A stretch of 49,087 nt of DNA, from positions 1-49,087 of the forward strand of contig JAOPYK010000097.1 in NCBI GenBank assembly GCA_025964695.1. Direction: 5' to 3'. This document shows, one piece after another, positions 27,229-35,422 of this stretch (positions are counted from its first letter, which is position 1; each line of letters begins with the position of its first letter). The translations under genes were made by a program, and so were the position numbers. The notes below the pieces were generated by a model. The model was not told where the DNA came from. It worked only from the letters and a program-made list of their open reading frames with translations, and did not search any database. Source of the stretch: Streptosporangiaceae bacterium (GTDB lineage Bacteria; Actinomycetota; Actinomycetes; Streptosporangiales; Streptosporangiaceae).

Positions 27229-28155
27229 TCAGTACGGGTCGTACCCGCCGGCGATGGCGGCCGGTGAACTCTTCAGGTAGTCCAGGGCCTTCTGGGTCGA
27301 GAGCACCTTCGACGGGTGATGGCCGGGTTTGAGGTAGACCGGAGCCTCGCCCAGCAGCATCCGGAAGACCCCCGGCACATGGCCCCTCCGGACCGACCTG
27401 CGGTACTCGCGCAGGAACCGGAGTTTGGTCATCTTGCCCTTGACCGTGCGGTCCTGGCCGACCAGGTAGTACCCGCCGCCGAGCAGTGCCCAGTAGAGGA
27501 AGAACAGCGAGACGCCCCAGGCCGCGATGCGCGTCGGGTACTTGCCGCCGAGGTGCTGGTACACGTCGAAGACGACCGACCGGTGCTCGACCTCCTCGGC
27601 ACCGTGCCAGCGCAGAAGGTCCAGCATCGTCGGATCGACGCCGGCCGCGTCGAGATCCTTCGCCTCCATGATCCACTGGCCCATGACCGCGGTGTAGTGC
27701 TCGATGGAGGCGACCGCGGCCAACTCGAACATCAGCACGCGCCGGGCCCTGCGGGGCGACATCTTCGCGCGTTGGCCGGGGCGCTCGTCGTTGCCGTTGT
27801 TCATCTGGTCGGTGATCTTGCGGGTGTCGATCCCGTTCTTCTCCAGCAGGTTGTCCAGCACTCCCTGATGGGAGCGGGCGTGCACCATCTCCTGGCCGAT
27901 GAAACCCTTGATCTCCTCCTTCAGCTTCGCGTCGGTGATCTCCGGCAGGGCGTCCTTGACGCACTGGATGAACCACCGCTCGCCCGCTGGCAGCACGATG
28001 TGGAAAGAGTTGATCAGGTGAGTGCCGACCGGGTCACCGGGGATCCAGTGCAGCGGGGTCTTCTCCCAGTCGAACGAAACCCGGCGCGCTTTGATCGGCG
28101 GATGACGTTCGTCGATGTCGAGCAACTGCCCGTCCTGTATGTGCCCCTTGTCCAT
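27229..28155 (-). CDS. Predicted metal-dependent hydrolase (PF10118-like)
   Basis: A 308-residue protein of the family annotated as predicted metal-dependent hydrolase. Clusters of E-x2-H are visible: QEMVHARSHQ (about residues 89-98), SIEHYTAVMGQ and GAEEVEHRSVVFD, consistent with a helical di-metal (ferritin-like) core. Near the C-terminal third a hydrophobic stretch (IAAWGVSLFFLYWALLGGGY) suggests membrane association. ATG 28155 has GAGGAG at 5 nt. Upstream, CGCATGTGC is directly repeated at about 28179-28197. The true reaction is unknown. Confidence 0.75.
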   Translation of the reverse strand: MDKGHIQDGQLLDIDERHPPIKARRVSFDWEKTPLHWIPGDPVGTHLINSFHIVLPAGERWFIQCVKDALPEITDAKLKEEIKGFIGQEMVHARSHQGVLDNLLEKNGIDTRKITDQMNNGNDERPGQRAKMSPRRARRVLMFELAAVASIEHYTAVMGQWIMEAKDLDAAGVDPTMLDLLRWHGAEEVEHRSVVFDVYQHLGGKYPTRIAAWGVSLFFLYWALLGGGYYLVGQDRTVKGKMTKLRFLREYRRSVRRGHVPGVFRMLLGEAPVYLKPGHHPSKVLSTQKALDYLKSSPAAIAGGYDPY

Positions 28156-28514
28156 CGATCTCCTCAGATCTATGTCGCCGCATGTGCCGCATGTGCCGCA
28201 GGGGCCGACTGAGGTCAGCCGTGTCCCAGCAGGCACTATGGCGTGCCAAGGTCACCCAAAATAGAGTATTTCTCAACAACTTCTGGTCTCGATTGGTCGT
28301 CCGCTCACAACTCGCACACGTCCTGGCCCCGCCTCCCGGCGGAGGTCCCGATGTCCCGGCACGCTGTCCTGTTGTGGCCGGGACGAGCGCCACTGGTGCC
28401 TGGGACGGGCACGAGCCAATCATCGGGGCATCAGACAGGCAACGACCCCACCCCCGAGGAGACCGCCCTGGGTCCAGGTGAAGGGTCCGGCCGCGTGCTC
28501 CTAGGGGAGACGAT
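28156..28514. other. Divergent intergenic region
   Basis: The 359-bp gap between the hydrolase and lipoprotein genes holds the 9-bp direct repeat near 28179-28197, an AT-richer patch near 28255-28300 and an imperfect GTGCC/GGGCAC hairpin near 28397-28412. No coding frame is supported. Confidence 0.35.
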
Positions 28515-28814
28515 ATGTTGAAGATCATTTTGGTGCCCGCCGCGCTCACACTGGCGCTGGCCACCGGCTGCAGTTTCAGCGTCGGCGACAAGACCGTCGA
28601 CAAGAGCAAGGTCGAGCAGGCGATCAGCGACAAGCTGGGCCCGCAGCTCGGCGGCGCACCGAAGTCCGTCAGCTGCCCCGGAAACCTGAAGGGGAAGGCG
28701 GGCACCACCATGCAGTGCACGATGGTGACCGCCGACGGAGCCTCCCGCAAGGTCGAGGTGACCGTGACCTCGATCAGCGGCAGCACGGTCAACTTCGGGC
28801 TGAAGACGGTCTGA
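28515..28814 (+). CDS. DUF4333-type lipoprotein
   Basis: A 99-residue exported protein. The signal peptide MLKIILVPAALTLALATGC ends in a lipobox with Cys at residue 19. The mature domain has the DUF4333 pattern: DKTVDKSKVEQAISDKL, VSCPGNLKGKAGTTMQCTM with two Cys that can form a disulfide, and a beta-rich end (KVEVTVTSISGSTVNFGL). ATG 28515 follows GGGGAGACG. Function of the domain is unknown. Confidence 0.85.
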   Translation: MLKIILVPAALTLALATGCSFSVGDKTVDKSKVEQAISDKLGPQLGGAPKSVSCPGNLKGKAGTTMQCTMVTADGASRKVEVTVTSISGSTVNFGLKTV

Positions 28815-28960
28815 CCGTGGACCGGGACCATCTTTGAGCTGATCTGGCGCGAGGACTGATCGGCAAGCGCAGTCAGACGCCCCGGGAATCGGTGAGCAAT
28901 GATCAGAGCCTGTGGATGGCCCTCGGCGGGGTACGTCAAGTCGCGTGACACGCTGAGCCA

Positions 28961-28980
28961 CACGTGTTGACTATTTCTCG
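28961..28980. repeat. Direct repeat, copy 1, flanking the methyltransferase
   Basis: CACGTGTTGACTATTTCTCG matches 29753-29772 at 17 of 20 positions. It is 57 bp beyond the methyltransferase stop. See copy 2. Confidence 0.65.
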
Positions 28981-29037
28981 CCAATGAGTCATGAGTGACG
29001 GCACGGGATCACTCACCGGGCCGACCAGTCCCGCAGC

Positions 29038-29733
29038 CTAGATCCGTTTGATTGTCGCGAACCAGGCCGGTGCGCCGTCGTCGTGGTATCTCGTCTGAAT
29101 CCGGTCCGCTTCGATGGCGGCGACATTCCATCCATCGCTGGGGTTGAACGCCGCTCTCAGCTCTTCCTGACTGATGGGGTGCGGGCCAGTATCGGGACCA
29201 TCGTCACTGAAGCACAACACATACAGGGTTCCATCGTGCTCGGTCACCGACGCTAGACTCGCCACGTATCCTGGTCGCTCGTCGCCGTCGAGGGTGTGGA
29301 ACAGTCCGCAGTCCAGCACCGTCTCAAACCTGCGCCCCAAACGCTCCAGGTGGAACGCGTCAGCCGCAGCGAACTCAACCTCGATCCCACGGTCGTCGGC
29401 CTTCTCCCGGGCGATCGCCAGTGCCGTCTCAGCCACGTCAACGCCCAGAACCGACAATCCCAGCGAGGCGACGTGAAGAGCGTTCTCGCCGGTCCCGCAG
29501 CCCGCATCGAGCACCGCTCCGGCGAATCCGCCTTCGGATGCCAAACGCGCCATTGCTGGCTGCGGCTGGCCAATATCCCAAGGCGCAGGCCCGTCGTGGT
29601 ACGACGCATCCCAGGGCAGTCCCGTCAGCCGTTCGTGACTGGTTGGGTGCCGACCACTGAACGGATCGTCAGCGAGGGTTCCTGATCGCTCCGACAACTT
29701 CGTCCCCTTCCCGAACTGATCTCGCGACCTCAT
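29038..29733 (-). CDS. Class I SAM-dependent methyltransferase
   Basis: A 231-residue soluble methyltransferase. SAM motif I is VLDAGCGTGENALHVASLG; motif II is VLGVDVAETALAIAREKA; the following ADAFHLERLGRRFETVLDCG is the motif III/IV region. The N-terminal HPTSHERLTGLPWDASYHDG with PAPWDIGQPQPAM is typical of the thiopurine/tellurite-like class. Hand counts of three 60-base lines give about 58-65% GC, clearly lower than neighbouring genes, and the gene is bracketed by direct repeats, so recent acquisition is plausible. Start ATG 29733 is not firmly set. The substrate is unknown. Confidence 0.8.
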   Translation of the reverse strand: MRSRDQFGKGTKLSERSGTLADDPFSGRHPTSHERLTGLPWDASYHDGPAPWDIGQPQPAMARLASEGGFAGAVLDAGCGTGENALHVASLGLSVLGVDVAETALAIAREKADDRGIEVEFAAADAFHLERLGRRFETVLDCGLFHTLDGDERPGYVASLASVTEHDGTLYVLCFSDDGPDTGPHPISQEELRAAFNPSDGWNVAAIEADRIQTRYHDDGAPAWFATIKRI

Positions 29734-29752
29734 CGTGGCACGCACGCCTCCA

Positions 29753-29772
29753 CAGGTCTTGACTATTCCTCG
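29753..29772. repeat. Direct repeat, copy 2, flanking the methyltransferase
   Basis: CAGGTCTTGACTATTCCTCG, 792 bp from copy 1 and 20 bp upstream of the methyltransferase start. The identical core TTGACTATT-Y-CTCG spans 14 bases. Confidence 0.65.
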
Positions 29773-29903
29773 AATCGGTGCCCGGAGCATCTCCTGATGT
29801 GATCCCAGGACGTAGCCGAGCCGGTAGGCGCTCACCGCTCCGAGGAGAGGACGCTCCGCTCGGCAGCCGGCGCGGTGACCCCGGGAGCCACCGGCCTCCG
29901 GGG

Positions 29904-30467
29904 TCAGCCGATGCGGCGCCGCCGTGGATCTCCCACCGCGTCCAGCACGAGGTGCCAGGGATAGCTGTCGATCTTCTCCACACCGGTGCCGGGCTGGTGC
30001 GGCTCGAACTCCCCCCGGCCGACGAGCACGCGCACGCCCATCAGCTGCAGCTCGGCGATGCTGCGGGCCAGGACGGGGTTGGCGGCCAGGGCCGCGTTGA
30101 GGAACGGCAGCACGGCGGTGGGCACGCCCAGCGGGACCAGCTCGGCGAGCAGCCCCAGCGCGTAGTTGTCCGAGGTGCCGTGCGCCCACTTGTTGATGGT
30201 GTTGTAGGTGGCCGGGGCGACGATGATCGCGTCCGCGCGCGGGAAGGTGCCGGGCTCGCCGAGCTGGCGATGACGGCTGCGCGCGGGATGGCCGCTGAGC
30301 TCCTCCACCGCCAGCACGTCCAGGAAGTCCACCGCCGCCGGGGTCGGGATCACCCAGACGTCCCAGCCGCGTTCCTGCGCCGGCTGGATGAGCCGGTGGA
30401 CATGCCTCGCCGGACCTGCGGCACACACGATGGCGTAGAGGACGGGGCGGCGCTCGGGCTGGATCAC
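29904..30467 (-). CDS. Flavoprotein of the HFCD/PPC-decarboxylase-like family
   Basis: About 187 residues from GTG 30467 (an alternative GTG start lies at 30515). The fold is indicated by VLYAIVCAAGPARHVHRLIQ, VIPTPAAVDFLDV, and APATYNTINKWAHGTSDNYA, the flavin-binding signature of homo-oligomeric flavin Cys decarboxylases. It lacks the partner domain found in Dfp/CoaBC, so it is a stand-alone flavoprotein of unknown substrate. Neither start has a strong SD. It lies downstream of, and in the same direction as, the MMPL gene ending at 30559. Confidence 0.8.
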   Translation of the reverse strand: MIQPERRPVLYAIVCAAGPARHVHRLIQPAQERGWDVWVIPTPAAVDFLDVLAVEELSGHPARSRHRQLGEPGTFPRADAIIVAPATYNTINKWAHGTSDNYALGLLAELVPLGVPTAVLPFLNAALAANPVLARSIAELQLMGVRVLVGRGEFEPHQPGTGVEKIDSYPWHLVLDAVGDPRRRRIG

Positions 30468-30558
30468 ACCGGTAAGTCCAGCGTCAGAGCGGCGCTTCGG
30501 CAAGGGGACCGGCACCGGGGACAGATCATTGTGGCCGACTGGCCCGGTGCCGGTCTCA

Positions 30559-32748
30559 TCAACCGCTCTGCAGTGCCGGCTCCCGGGGCTCGGCGGGCGT
30601 GGGCTCGTCGGGCGCGTCCACGGACAGGTGCGGAAGGCTGCGGTCCAGCCACCGGGGGAGCCACCAGTTGGCGCGGCCGAACAGGTGCATCACGGCCGGC
30701 ACCAGGATGGTCCGCAGGATGAAGGCGTCCAGGGCGACCGCGGCGGCGAGGCCGATGCCGAATTCGGCGATGACACGCTGGCCGCCGAAGGCGAAGGCGA
30801 CGAACACCGCGATCATGATGGTGGCGGCCGCGGTGATGACCCGGCCGGTCTGGGCCTGGCCGACTCTGATCGCCCGGCTGTTGTCCCCGGTGTGGATCCA
30901 TTCCTCGTGCATCCGGCTGACCAGGAACACCTGGTAGTCCATGGACAGGCCGAACAGGATGGACAGCATGATCACCGGCAGAAACGCCTCGATCGGCCCG
31001 GAGGCGCCCATGCCCAGCGGGTCGGATCCCCACCCGAACTGGAAGAAGGCGACGACGACGCCGAAGGAGGCCCCCGCGGCGAGCAGGTTCATCACCGCCG
31101 CGGTGAGCGGCACCAGCAGGCTGCGGAAGGCGATGAGCAGCAGCACGAAGCCCAAGGCGACGATCACGGCGATGAACAGCGGCAGCTTCCCGGTGAGCAC
31201 CCCGGCGAAGTCGTTGAAGATGGCCGTGGGCCCGCCGACGTAGACCTTCAGGGTGGTGCCCTGTTCCGCCGCGGGAACGAGATCGTGGCGCAGGTGTCCG
31301 ATCAGGTCGGAGGTCGCCTTGGACTGCGGTGAGGAGGCCGGGATGACCTGCACGATGCCGACCGTGGCGCCCGGCCTCATCGGCAGGGCTGCCACGCCGG
31401 CCACGCCCTTGGTCCGGCCGACCTGTGCGACCAGCCGGCTCAGCGCCTGCTGGTCGGCGGCGGCGGGCGTCCGGGCGACCAGCTGGAGCGGGCCGTTGAA
31501 ACCGGGCCCGAACCCGTCGGCGAGCAGGTCGTAGGCCTGGCGGGTGGTGGTGGAGGTGGGGTTATTGCCGGCGTCGGACGAGCCCAGGCGCAGCGATGCC
31601 ACCGGGACGGCCAGTACCGCGATGAGCACCAGCGCCACCGCGGACAGCAGCTTCGGACGGCGCTCGACCACCCGGGCCCAGCGCTCCCACAGGCCGCCCC
31701 CGCTGGTGTCGCCGCCGCCACCGGCGAGCCGGCGGCGCTCCCGGCGGCTGAGCGTGCGCAGGCCGAGGAAGCCGAGCATGGCCGGCAGCAGGGTGATCGC
31801 CCCGAGCACGGTGCACAGCACGGTGACGGAGGAGGCGATGGCCATGCCGTTGAGGAAGCTCATGCCGAGCACGAACAGGCCGAGCAGCGCGATCACCACG
31901 GTGGCGCCGGCGAACAGCACCGCGCGGCCGGAGGTGTCGATCGCCTTGATGACCGATGCCTCGACTGTCAGGCCCGCCTTCAGGCCGGTGCGGTGCCGGG
32001 TGACGATGAACAGGGCGTAGTCGATGCCGACGCCCAGGCCGATGAGGGCGCCCAGGATGGGGCCGATCTGGCCGATGGTGAACACGTGGGTGAGCAGGCC
32101 GACCGCCATGAGGCCGGAGCCCAGTCCGGCGACCGCCGTCAGGATCGGCAGCAGCATGGCGAAGAAGGAGCCGAAGGCCACGAGCAGCACGATCGCGGCT
32201 GCGGCGATGCCGATGAACTCGCTGCTGGACGGGGGAGTGCGCTCCAGCCTGCTGATCGTGTTGCCGCCCAGCTCCACCCGCAGGCCGCCGGTCCGGGCCT
32301 TCTCGGCGGTGTCGATGACGCGTTGCACGTCGGCCTTGGGCAGTTTGGGATCCTGCTGGGCGAAGGCGATCTGGGCGTAGGCGGTGCGGCCGTCGGTGCT
32401 GACCTGCCGGGCGCCCTGTGGCCGGTACGGGCTGGTCACCGAGGTCACCGACGGCAATTTCGCGAGCTCGTCCAGGGTCGCGGTCATCCGCTGCCGGACG
32501 GCCGGGTCCTTGACGGTGCCGCCCGCACCGACCTGCCAGACCACGGTGGCGCTGGCGCCGGACTGGGCCGGCAGGGACTTCTGCAGCAGGTCCAGGGCCC
32601 TGGTGGACTCGGTGCCGGGCAGCGAGAAGCTGTCGTTGTAGGAAGAGCCGATCGCGGTCGAGGTGACGCCCAGCCCGGCGAGGACGCCCAGCCACAGCAG
32701 GACCACGATGAGTCGATGCCGGTAACACCAGCGTGCGAGCGCGGACAC
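30559..32748 (-). CDS. MMPL-family RND transporter
   Basis: A 729-residue membrane protein starting at GTG 32748 (GGAGG at 8 nt). Topology fits MMPL: TM1 (HRLIVVLLWLGVLAGLGV), a large outer loop, TM2-6, a cytoplasmic Arg-rich linker (LRTLSRRERRRLAGGGGDTS), then a repeat of the same plan. The proton-relay Asp-Tyr pairs are visible in both halves, GVGIDYALFIVTRHRTG and LSMDYQVFLVSRMHEEW. The two-component system just upstream and a shared palindrome suggest it is a stress- or drug-induced exporter of lipids or hydrophobic compounds. The frame extends to 32922 but that part is Pro/Arg-rich. Confidence 0.92.
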   Translation of the reverse strand: MSALARWCYRHRLIVVLLWLGVLAGLGVTSTAIGSSYNDSFSLPGTESTRALDLLQKSLPAQSGASATVVWQVGAGGTVKDPAVRQRMTATLDELAKLPSVTSVTSPYRPQGARQVSTDGRTAYAQIAFAQQDPKLPKADVQRVIDTAEKARTGGLRVELGGNTISRLERTPPSSSEFIGIAAAAIVLLVAFGSFFAMLLPILTAVAGLGSGLMAVGLLTHVFTIGQIGPILGALIGLGVGIDYALFIVTRHRTGLKAGLTVEASVIKAIDTSGRAVLFAGATVVIALLGLFVLGMSFLNGMAIASSVTVLCTVLGAITLLPAMLGFLGLRTLSRRERRRLAGGGGDTSGGGLWERWARVVERRPKLLSAVALVLIAVLAVPVASLRLGSSDAGNNPTSTTTRQAYDLLADGFGPGFNGPLQLVARTPAAADQQALSRLVAQVGRTKGVAGVAALPMRPGATVGIVQVIPASSPQSKATSDLIGHLRHDLVPAAEQGTTLKVYVGGPTAIFNDFAGVLTGKLPLFIAVIVALGFVLLLIAFRSLLVPLTAAVMNLLAAGASFGVVVAFFQFGWGSDPLGMGASGPIEAFLPVIMLSILFGLSMDYQVFLVSRMHEEWIHTGDNSRAIRVGQAQTGRVITAAATIMIAVFVAFAFGGQRVIAEFGIGLAAAVALDAFILRTILVPAVMHLFGRANWWLPRWLDRSLPHLSVDAPDEPTPAEPREPALQSG

Positions 32749-32921
32749 GAGGAAACCTCCAGGGGAAATGGTTCGCGGTAGCCGGGTGGGGCGCCCCGGC
32801 AGCGGGTTCGGGCCACGGTGTGACCGGCCCGGATCGGCAGGGCCCAGTGGACCGCCGATCCTTGTCTCCAGGATGGTGCCCGCAGCGGGCGCCGGAGTCG
32901 GCCGCAGGGAGGGTCTTGGCA

Positions 32922-32939
32922 CTACCGCGTACGCAGTAG
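32922..32939. promoter_or_regulatory. 18-bp palindromic box A, upstream of MMPL gene
   Basis: CTACCGCGTACGCAGTAG is self-complementary at 8 of 9 positions per half. It lies 174-191 bp before the MMPL GTG and directly after the response-regulator stop. It matches box B (34886-34903) at 14 of 18 bases. A further exact half site CTACTGCG lies at 32953-32960. Confidence 0.6.
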
Positions 32940-32960
32940 CCGCCCGGCGCGGCTACTGCG
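32932..32960. terminator. 12-bp perfect hairpin at the response-regulator stop
   Basis: CGCAGTAGCCGC (32932-32943) pairs perfectly with GCGGCTACTGCG (32949-32960) across a 5-nt loop. It overlaps the stop codon of the response regulator (32953-32955) and half of palindromic box A, so it may serve as terminator, operator or both. Confidence 0.5.
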
Positions 32961-33633
32961 CGGAAGGGCCGCCCGGGGTCACCAGCCCCGTCTCGTAGGC
33001 GATCATCACCAGCTGGGCGCGGTCGTGCGCGCTCAGCTTGACCATCGCCCGGTTCACATGGGTCTTGGCCGTGAACGGGCTGATCCGGAGCCGGTCGGCG
33101 ATCTCGTCGTTGGTCAGCCCCGCCGCCACCATGATCATGATTTCGCGTTCCCGGTCGGTGAGCCCTGACAGCCGCTCCCGCGCGTGGTCCGATGCCTCGG
33201 TCGGCCCGCTCAGGAAGCGGGCGATGAGGCCACGGGTGGCGGCGGGGGAGAGCAGTGCGTCGCCCCTGGCCACAACCCGGATCGCCTCCTGGAGGTCCTC
33301 GGCATCCACCCCTTTGCCGAGGAACCCGCTGGCCCCCGCCCGGAGCGCCGCGAACACGTACTCGTCGATCTCGAAGGTCGTCAGCACCAGCACCCTGACC
33401 CCCGCCATGCCGCCGTCCGTGGTGATCTCCCTGGTGGCGGCGAGCCCGTCCATGTCCGGCATCCGGATGTCCATGAGCACGACGTCGGCCCGGGCGGACC
33501 GGGCGAGGTCGACCGCCTCCCGGCCGTTCGCGGCCTCACCCACCACCTCCAAGTCGGGGGCGGAGTTCACCAGTACCTTGAACCCGGCCCGCACCAGGCC
33601 CTGGTCGTCGGCGAGCACGATGCGGATCGTCAT
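32953..33633 (-). CDS. NarL/FixJ-type response regulator
   Basis: A 226-residue regulator. The receiver domain (about 1-120) has acidic D9/D10, phosphoacceptor D55 in VVLMDIRMPDMDG, the conserved Thr in VLVLTTFE and Lys in GFLGKGVD. The C-terminal LuxR-type HTH is LTDREREIMIMVAAGLTNDE, followed by IADRLRISPFTAKTHVNRAM. ATG 33633 overlaps the kinase stop (ATGA), so the pair is translationally coupled. The likely targets are its own operon and the adjacent MMPL gene. Confidence 0.93.
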   Translation of the reverse strand: MTIRIVLADDQGLVRAGFKVLVNSAPDLEVVGEAANGREAVDLARSARADVVLMDIRMPDMDGLAATREITTDGGMAGVRVLVLTTFEIDEYVFAALRAGASGFLGKGVDAEDLQEAIRVVARGDALLSPAATRGLIARFLSGPTEASDHARERLSGLTDREREIMIMVAAGLTNDEIADRLRISPFTAKTHVNRAMVKLSAHDRAQLVMIAYETGLVTPGGPSAQ

Positions 33634-34829
33634 GCGCACGGCCCCCGGCCGCCGCGGGCGCGGCGGGGCAGCGGCAGCAGGGTCTGGATCCGGAAGCCGC
33701 CGCCGGGGCAGGGTCCCGCTGAGAAGGTCCCGCCGACGGCCAGGGCGCGTTCGCGCATGCCGAGCAGGCCGTGTCCGGTGCCTTCGGCGGCCCCGTCGCC
33801 GCCGATGCCGTCGTCGCTCACCTCGACGGACAGCCCGCCCGGCTGGTAGCCGAGGCGGAGCACGGCCGAGCCGCCCCCCGAGTGCTTGCTCACATTGGTC
33901 AGCGCCTCCTGAACCACCCGGTAGGCGGTGAGGTCCACGGTGGCCGGCAGCTCACGGGGCTCCCCGTCGACGTGCTGCACCACCAGCAGGCCGCTCGCCT
34001 CGAAAGACGCGATCAGCTGCGGCAGCCGGTCCAGGCCGGGAGCCGGCTCGGTGGCCAGTTCCTCGACGGCGTTCGGCTGGCGCAGCAGGCCCACGGTGGT
34101 GCGCAGCTCATCCAGCGCCGCCCGGCCTGCTCCCCTGATATGGCCGAGGGCCTTTCTGGCCTGGTCCGGCTCGGTCTCCAGAACGTGTGCCGCGACGCCC
34201 GCCTGCACGTTGATCAGGGCGATGTGGTGGGCGAGGACGTCGTGCAGGTCCCGGGCGATCCGCAGGCGTTCCTCCATGACGCGGCGCCTCGCCTCCTCCT
34301 CCCGGGTCTCCTCCGCCCGCAGCGCACGCTCCTTGATGGCTCTGATGTAAGCGGTACGGCTCCGTACGGCGTCTCCCAGCGCGGCGGCGAGCGCGGTCTG
34401 GGCCGCCAGCCCCAGGACCTCGGGGCTGGACCAGGACTTGGCGCCATACAGGATGCCCGCCGCGGACAGCACCAGCGCGACGACGGCCGCGAATCGCAGG
34501 GTGACACGGCGGGAACTGTTCAGTGCCACGGTGTAGACGGCGAGCATCGTCGCCAGCATCAGCGGGCTGCGGAGCCCGCCGAGGACGATGTACGCGGCCA
34601 TCCCGGCCGTGGCGACCACCAGCACAGTGCGCGGCCACCACCGGCGGAACACCAGGCTGCCGCAGACCACCGCGCCCAGCAGCACATTCATGATCAGCGG
34701 CCGCTGCCCCGCCTCGGGATGGATCAGTGGCCCGAACACGGCCATCAGATAGACGGCGGCGGCGATCAGCGCGTCCAGCAGCACGGAATGGGAGAGGGCG
34801 GCCCACCGCGCCCCGGTCAGGCGACTCAC
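33630..34829 (-). CDS. Sensor histidine kinase (HisKA_3 type)
   Basis: A 399-residue membrane kinase. Four to five transmembrane segments fill residues about 15-155 (LLDALIAAAVYLMAVFGPL, IMNVLLGAVVCGSLVF, TVLVVATAGMAAYIVLGG, LMLATMLAVYTVAL, FAAVVALVLSAAGILYG). The dimerisation/phosphoacceptor region is ERLRIARDLHDVLAHHIALI with H196. The HATPase domain shows VVQEALTNVSKHS (N box), VEVSDDGIGGDG (G1) and GTGHGLLGMRERA (G2). There is no large outer sensor loop, suggesting an intramembrane signal such as envelope stress. GTG 34829 appears leaderless (TACCGT 6 nt upstream). Confidence 0.93.
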   Translation of the reverse strand: MSRLTGARWAALSHSVLLDALIAAAVYLMAVFGPLIHPEAGQRPLIMNVLLGAVVCGSLVFRRWWPRTVLVVATAGMAAYIVLGGLRSPLMLATMLAVYTVALNSSRRVTLRFAAVVALVLSAAGILYGAKSWSSPEVLGLAAQTALAAALGDAVRSRTAYIRAIKERALRAEETREEEARRRVMEERLRIARDLHDVLAHHIALINVQAGVAAHVLETEPDQARKALGHIRGAGRAALDELRTTVGLLRQPNAVEELATEPAPGLDRLPQLIASFEASGLLVVQHVDGEPRELPATVDLTAYRVVQEALTNVSKHSGGGSAVLRLGYQPGGLSVEVSDDGIGGDGAAEGTGHGLLGMRERALAVGGTFSAGPCPGGGFRIQTLLPLPRRARGGRGPCA

Positions 34830-34835
34830 GCCCTT

Positions 34836-34841
34836 ACGGTA
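34836..34841 (-). promoter_or_regulatory. -10 box of the two-component operon (leaderless)
   Basis: TACCGT on the minus strand ends 6 nt before GTG 34829, placing the transcription start at the start codon. Box B is then centred about 66 bp upstream of the start, a normal position for an activator site. Confidence 0.5.
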
Positions 34842-34885
34842 GCCGCCGGGCGGGCAGGCGCCCTCGTTCGCAGGTACGGGGACCC

Positions 34886-34903
34886 CTACTGCGATCGCAG
34901 TAC
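34886..34903. promoter_or_regulatory. 18-bp palindromic box B, upstream of the kinase gene
   Basis: CTACTGCGATCGCAGTAC contains the perfect 16-bp palindrome TACTGCGATCGCAGTA (34887-34902). It matches box A near the MMPL gene at 14 of 18 bases; the differences fall at the central dinucleotide and at single flanking positions. Confidence 0.65.
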
Positions 34904-34920
34904 GCCTGCCGGAGGGCAGA

Positions 34921-35100
34921 TCAGCGCGGTCCCAGGGCCAGGGTGACCAGCGCCACGATGTGCGTGAGAACGACGAAGGTGAGCACGAAGGCGAAGACCA
35001 GCGCGGCCGGGCGGTGCTCGACGTACTTCCCGGACTTCAGCGGGGCCCGCTCGCGCTGGTGCGCCGCTATGCGTTCTTCCAGCGGTGGCCGGTTGAACAT
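34921..35100 (-). CDS. Small single-pass membrane protein, function unknown
   Basis: A 59-residue protein: a charged, soluble N-terminal half (MFNRPPLEERIAAHQRERAP) followed by a hydrophobic helix (AALVFAFVLTFVVLTHIVAL). ATG 35100 overlaps the stop of the upstream gene (ATGA), so the two small genes form a coupled pair. Downstream is the two-component operon in the same direction, with box B right after its stop. Not recognised. Confidence 0.65.
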   Translation of the reverse strand: MFNRPPLEERIAAHQRERAPLKSGKYVEHRPAALVFAFVLTFVVLTHIVALVTLALGPR

Positions 35101-35309
35101 CAGTGCTGCTGCTCGGCGAGGACCACGTCGCTCATGATGTCCACCACGAGGGCCAGCACGCCGCCGAGGGCAACGATCCCCGCGCCGACCCAGAACAGGA
35201 GCCAGTTCGGGCCCAGCGGAAGCGAAAGGCCGGCGACGGCGAACCCGACGAAGATCACGGCGACCGCGACCCACGATGACGGCCGTCCCACGTGGCCACT
35301 GCTCGACAT
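35100..35309 (-). CDS. Small two-helix membrane protein, function unknown
   Basis: A 69-residue protein with two hydrophobic helices (WVAVAVIFVGFAVAGLSL and LLFWVGAGIVALGGVLAL), a polar N-terminus (MSSSGHVGRPSS) and an acidic tail (SDVVLAEQQH). GGAGG lies 8 nt before ATG 35309. Its gene overlaps the next by four bases. I do not know the family's role; proteins of this shape are often respiratory-complex accessories. Confidence 0.7.
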   Translation of the reverse strand: MSSSGHVGRPSSWVAVAVIFVGFAVAGLSLPLGPNWLLFWVGAGIVALGGVLALVVDIMSDVVLAEQQH

Positions 35310-35422
35310 TCGTTCAACCTCCGGTGAAGACTCAGTATGGCTTCTATTGTATTGACACCCGGGTGAGCTCGGCTCAGGGCCCCATGCGCGGACGAATTCC
35401 CTGCCGGGGCCGGACTGGACGC

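Noticed and set aside
28815-29037. Minus-strand frame starting MARNSQHVWLSVSRDL
   Set aside because: Looks somewhat protein-like and lower in GC, but runs on antisense to the DUF4333 gene and matches no family I recognise; may be a transposase scrap.
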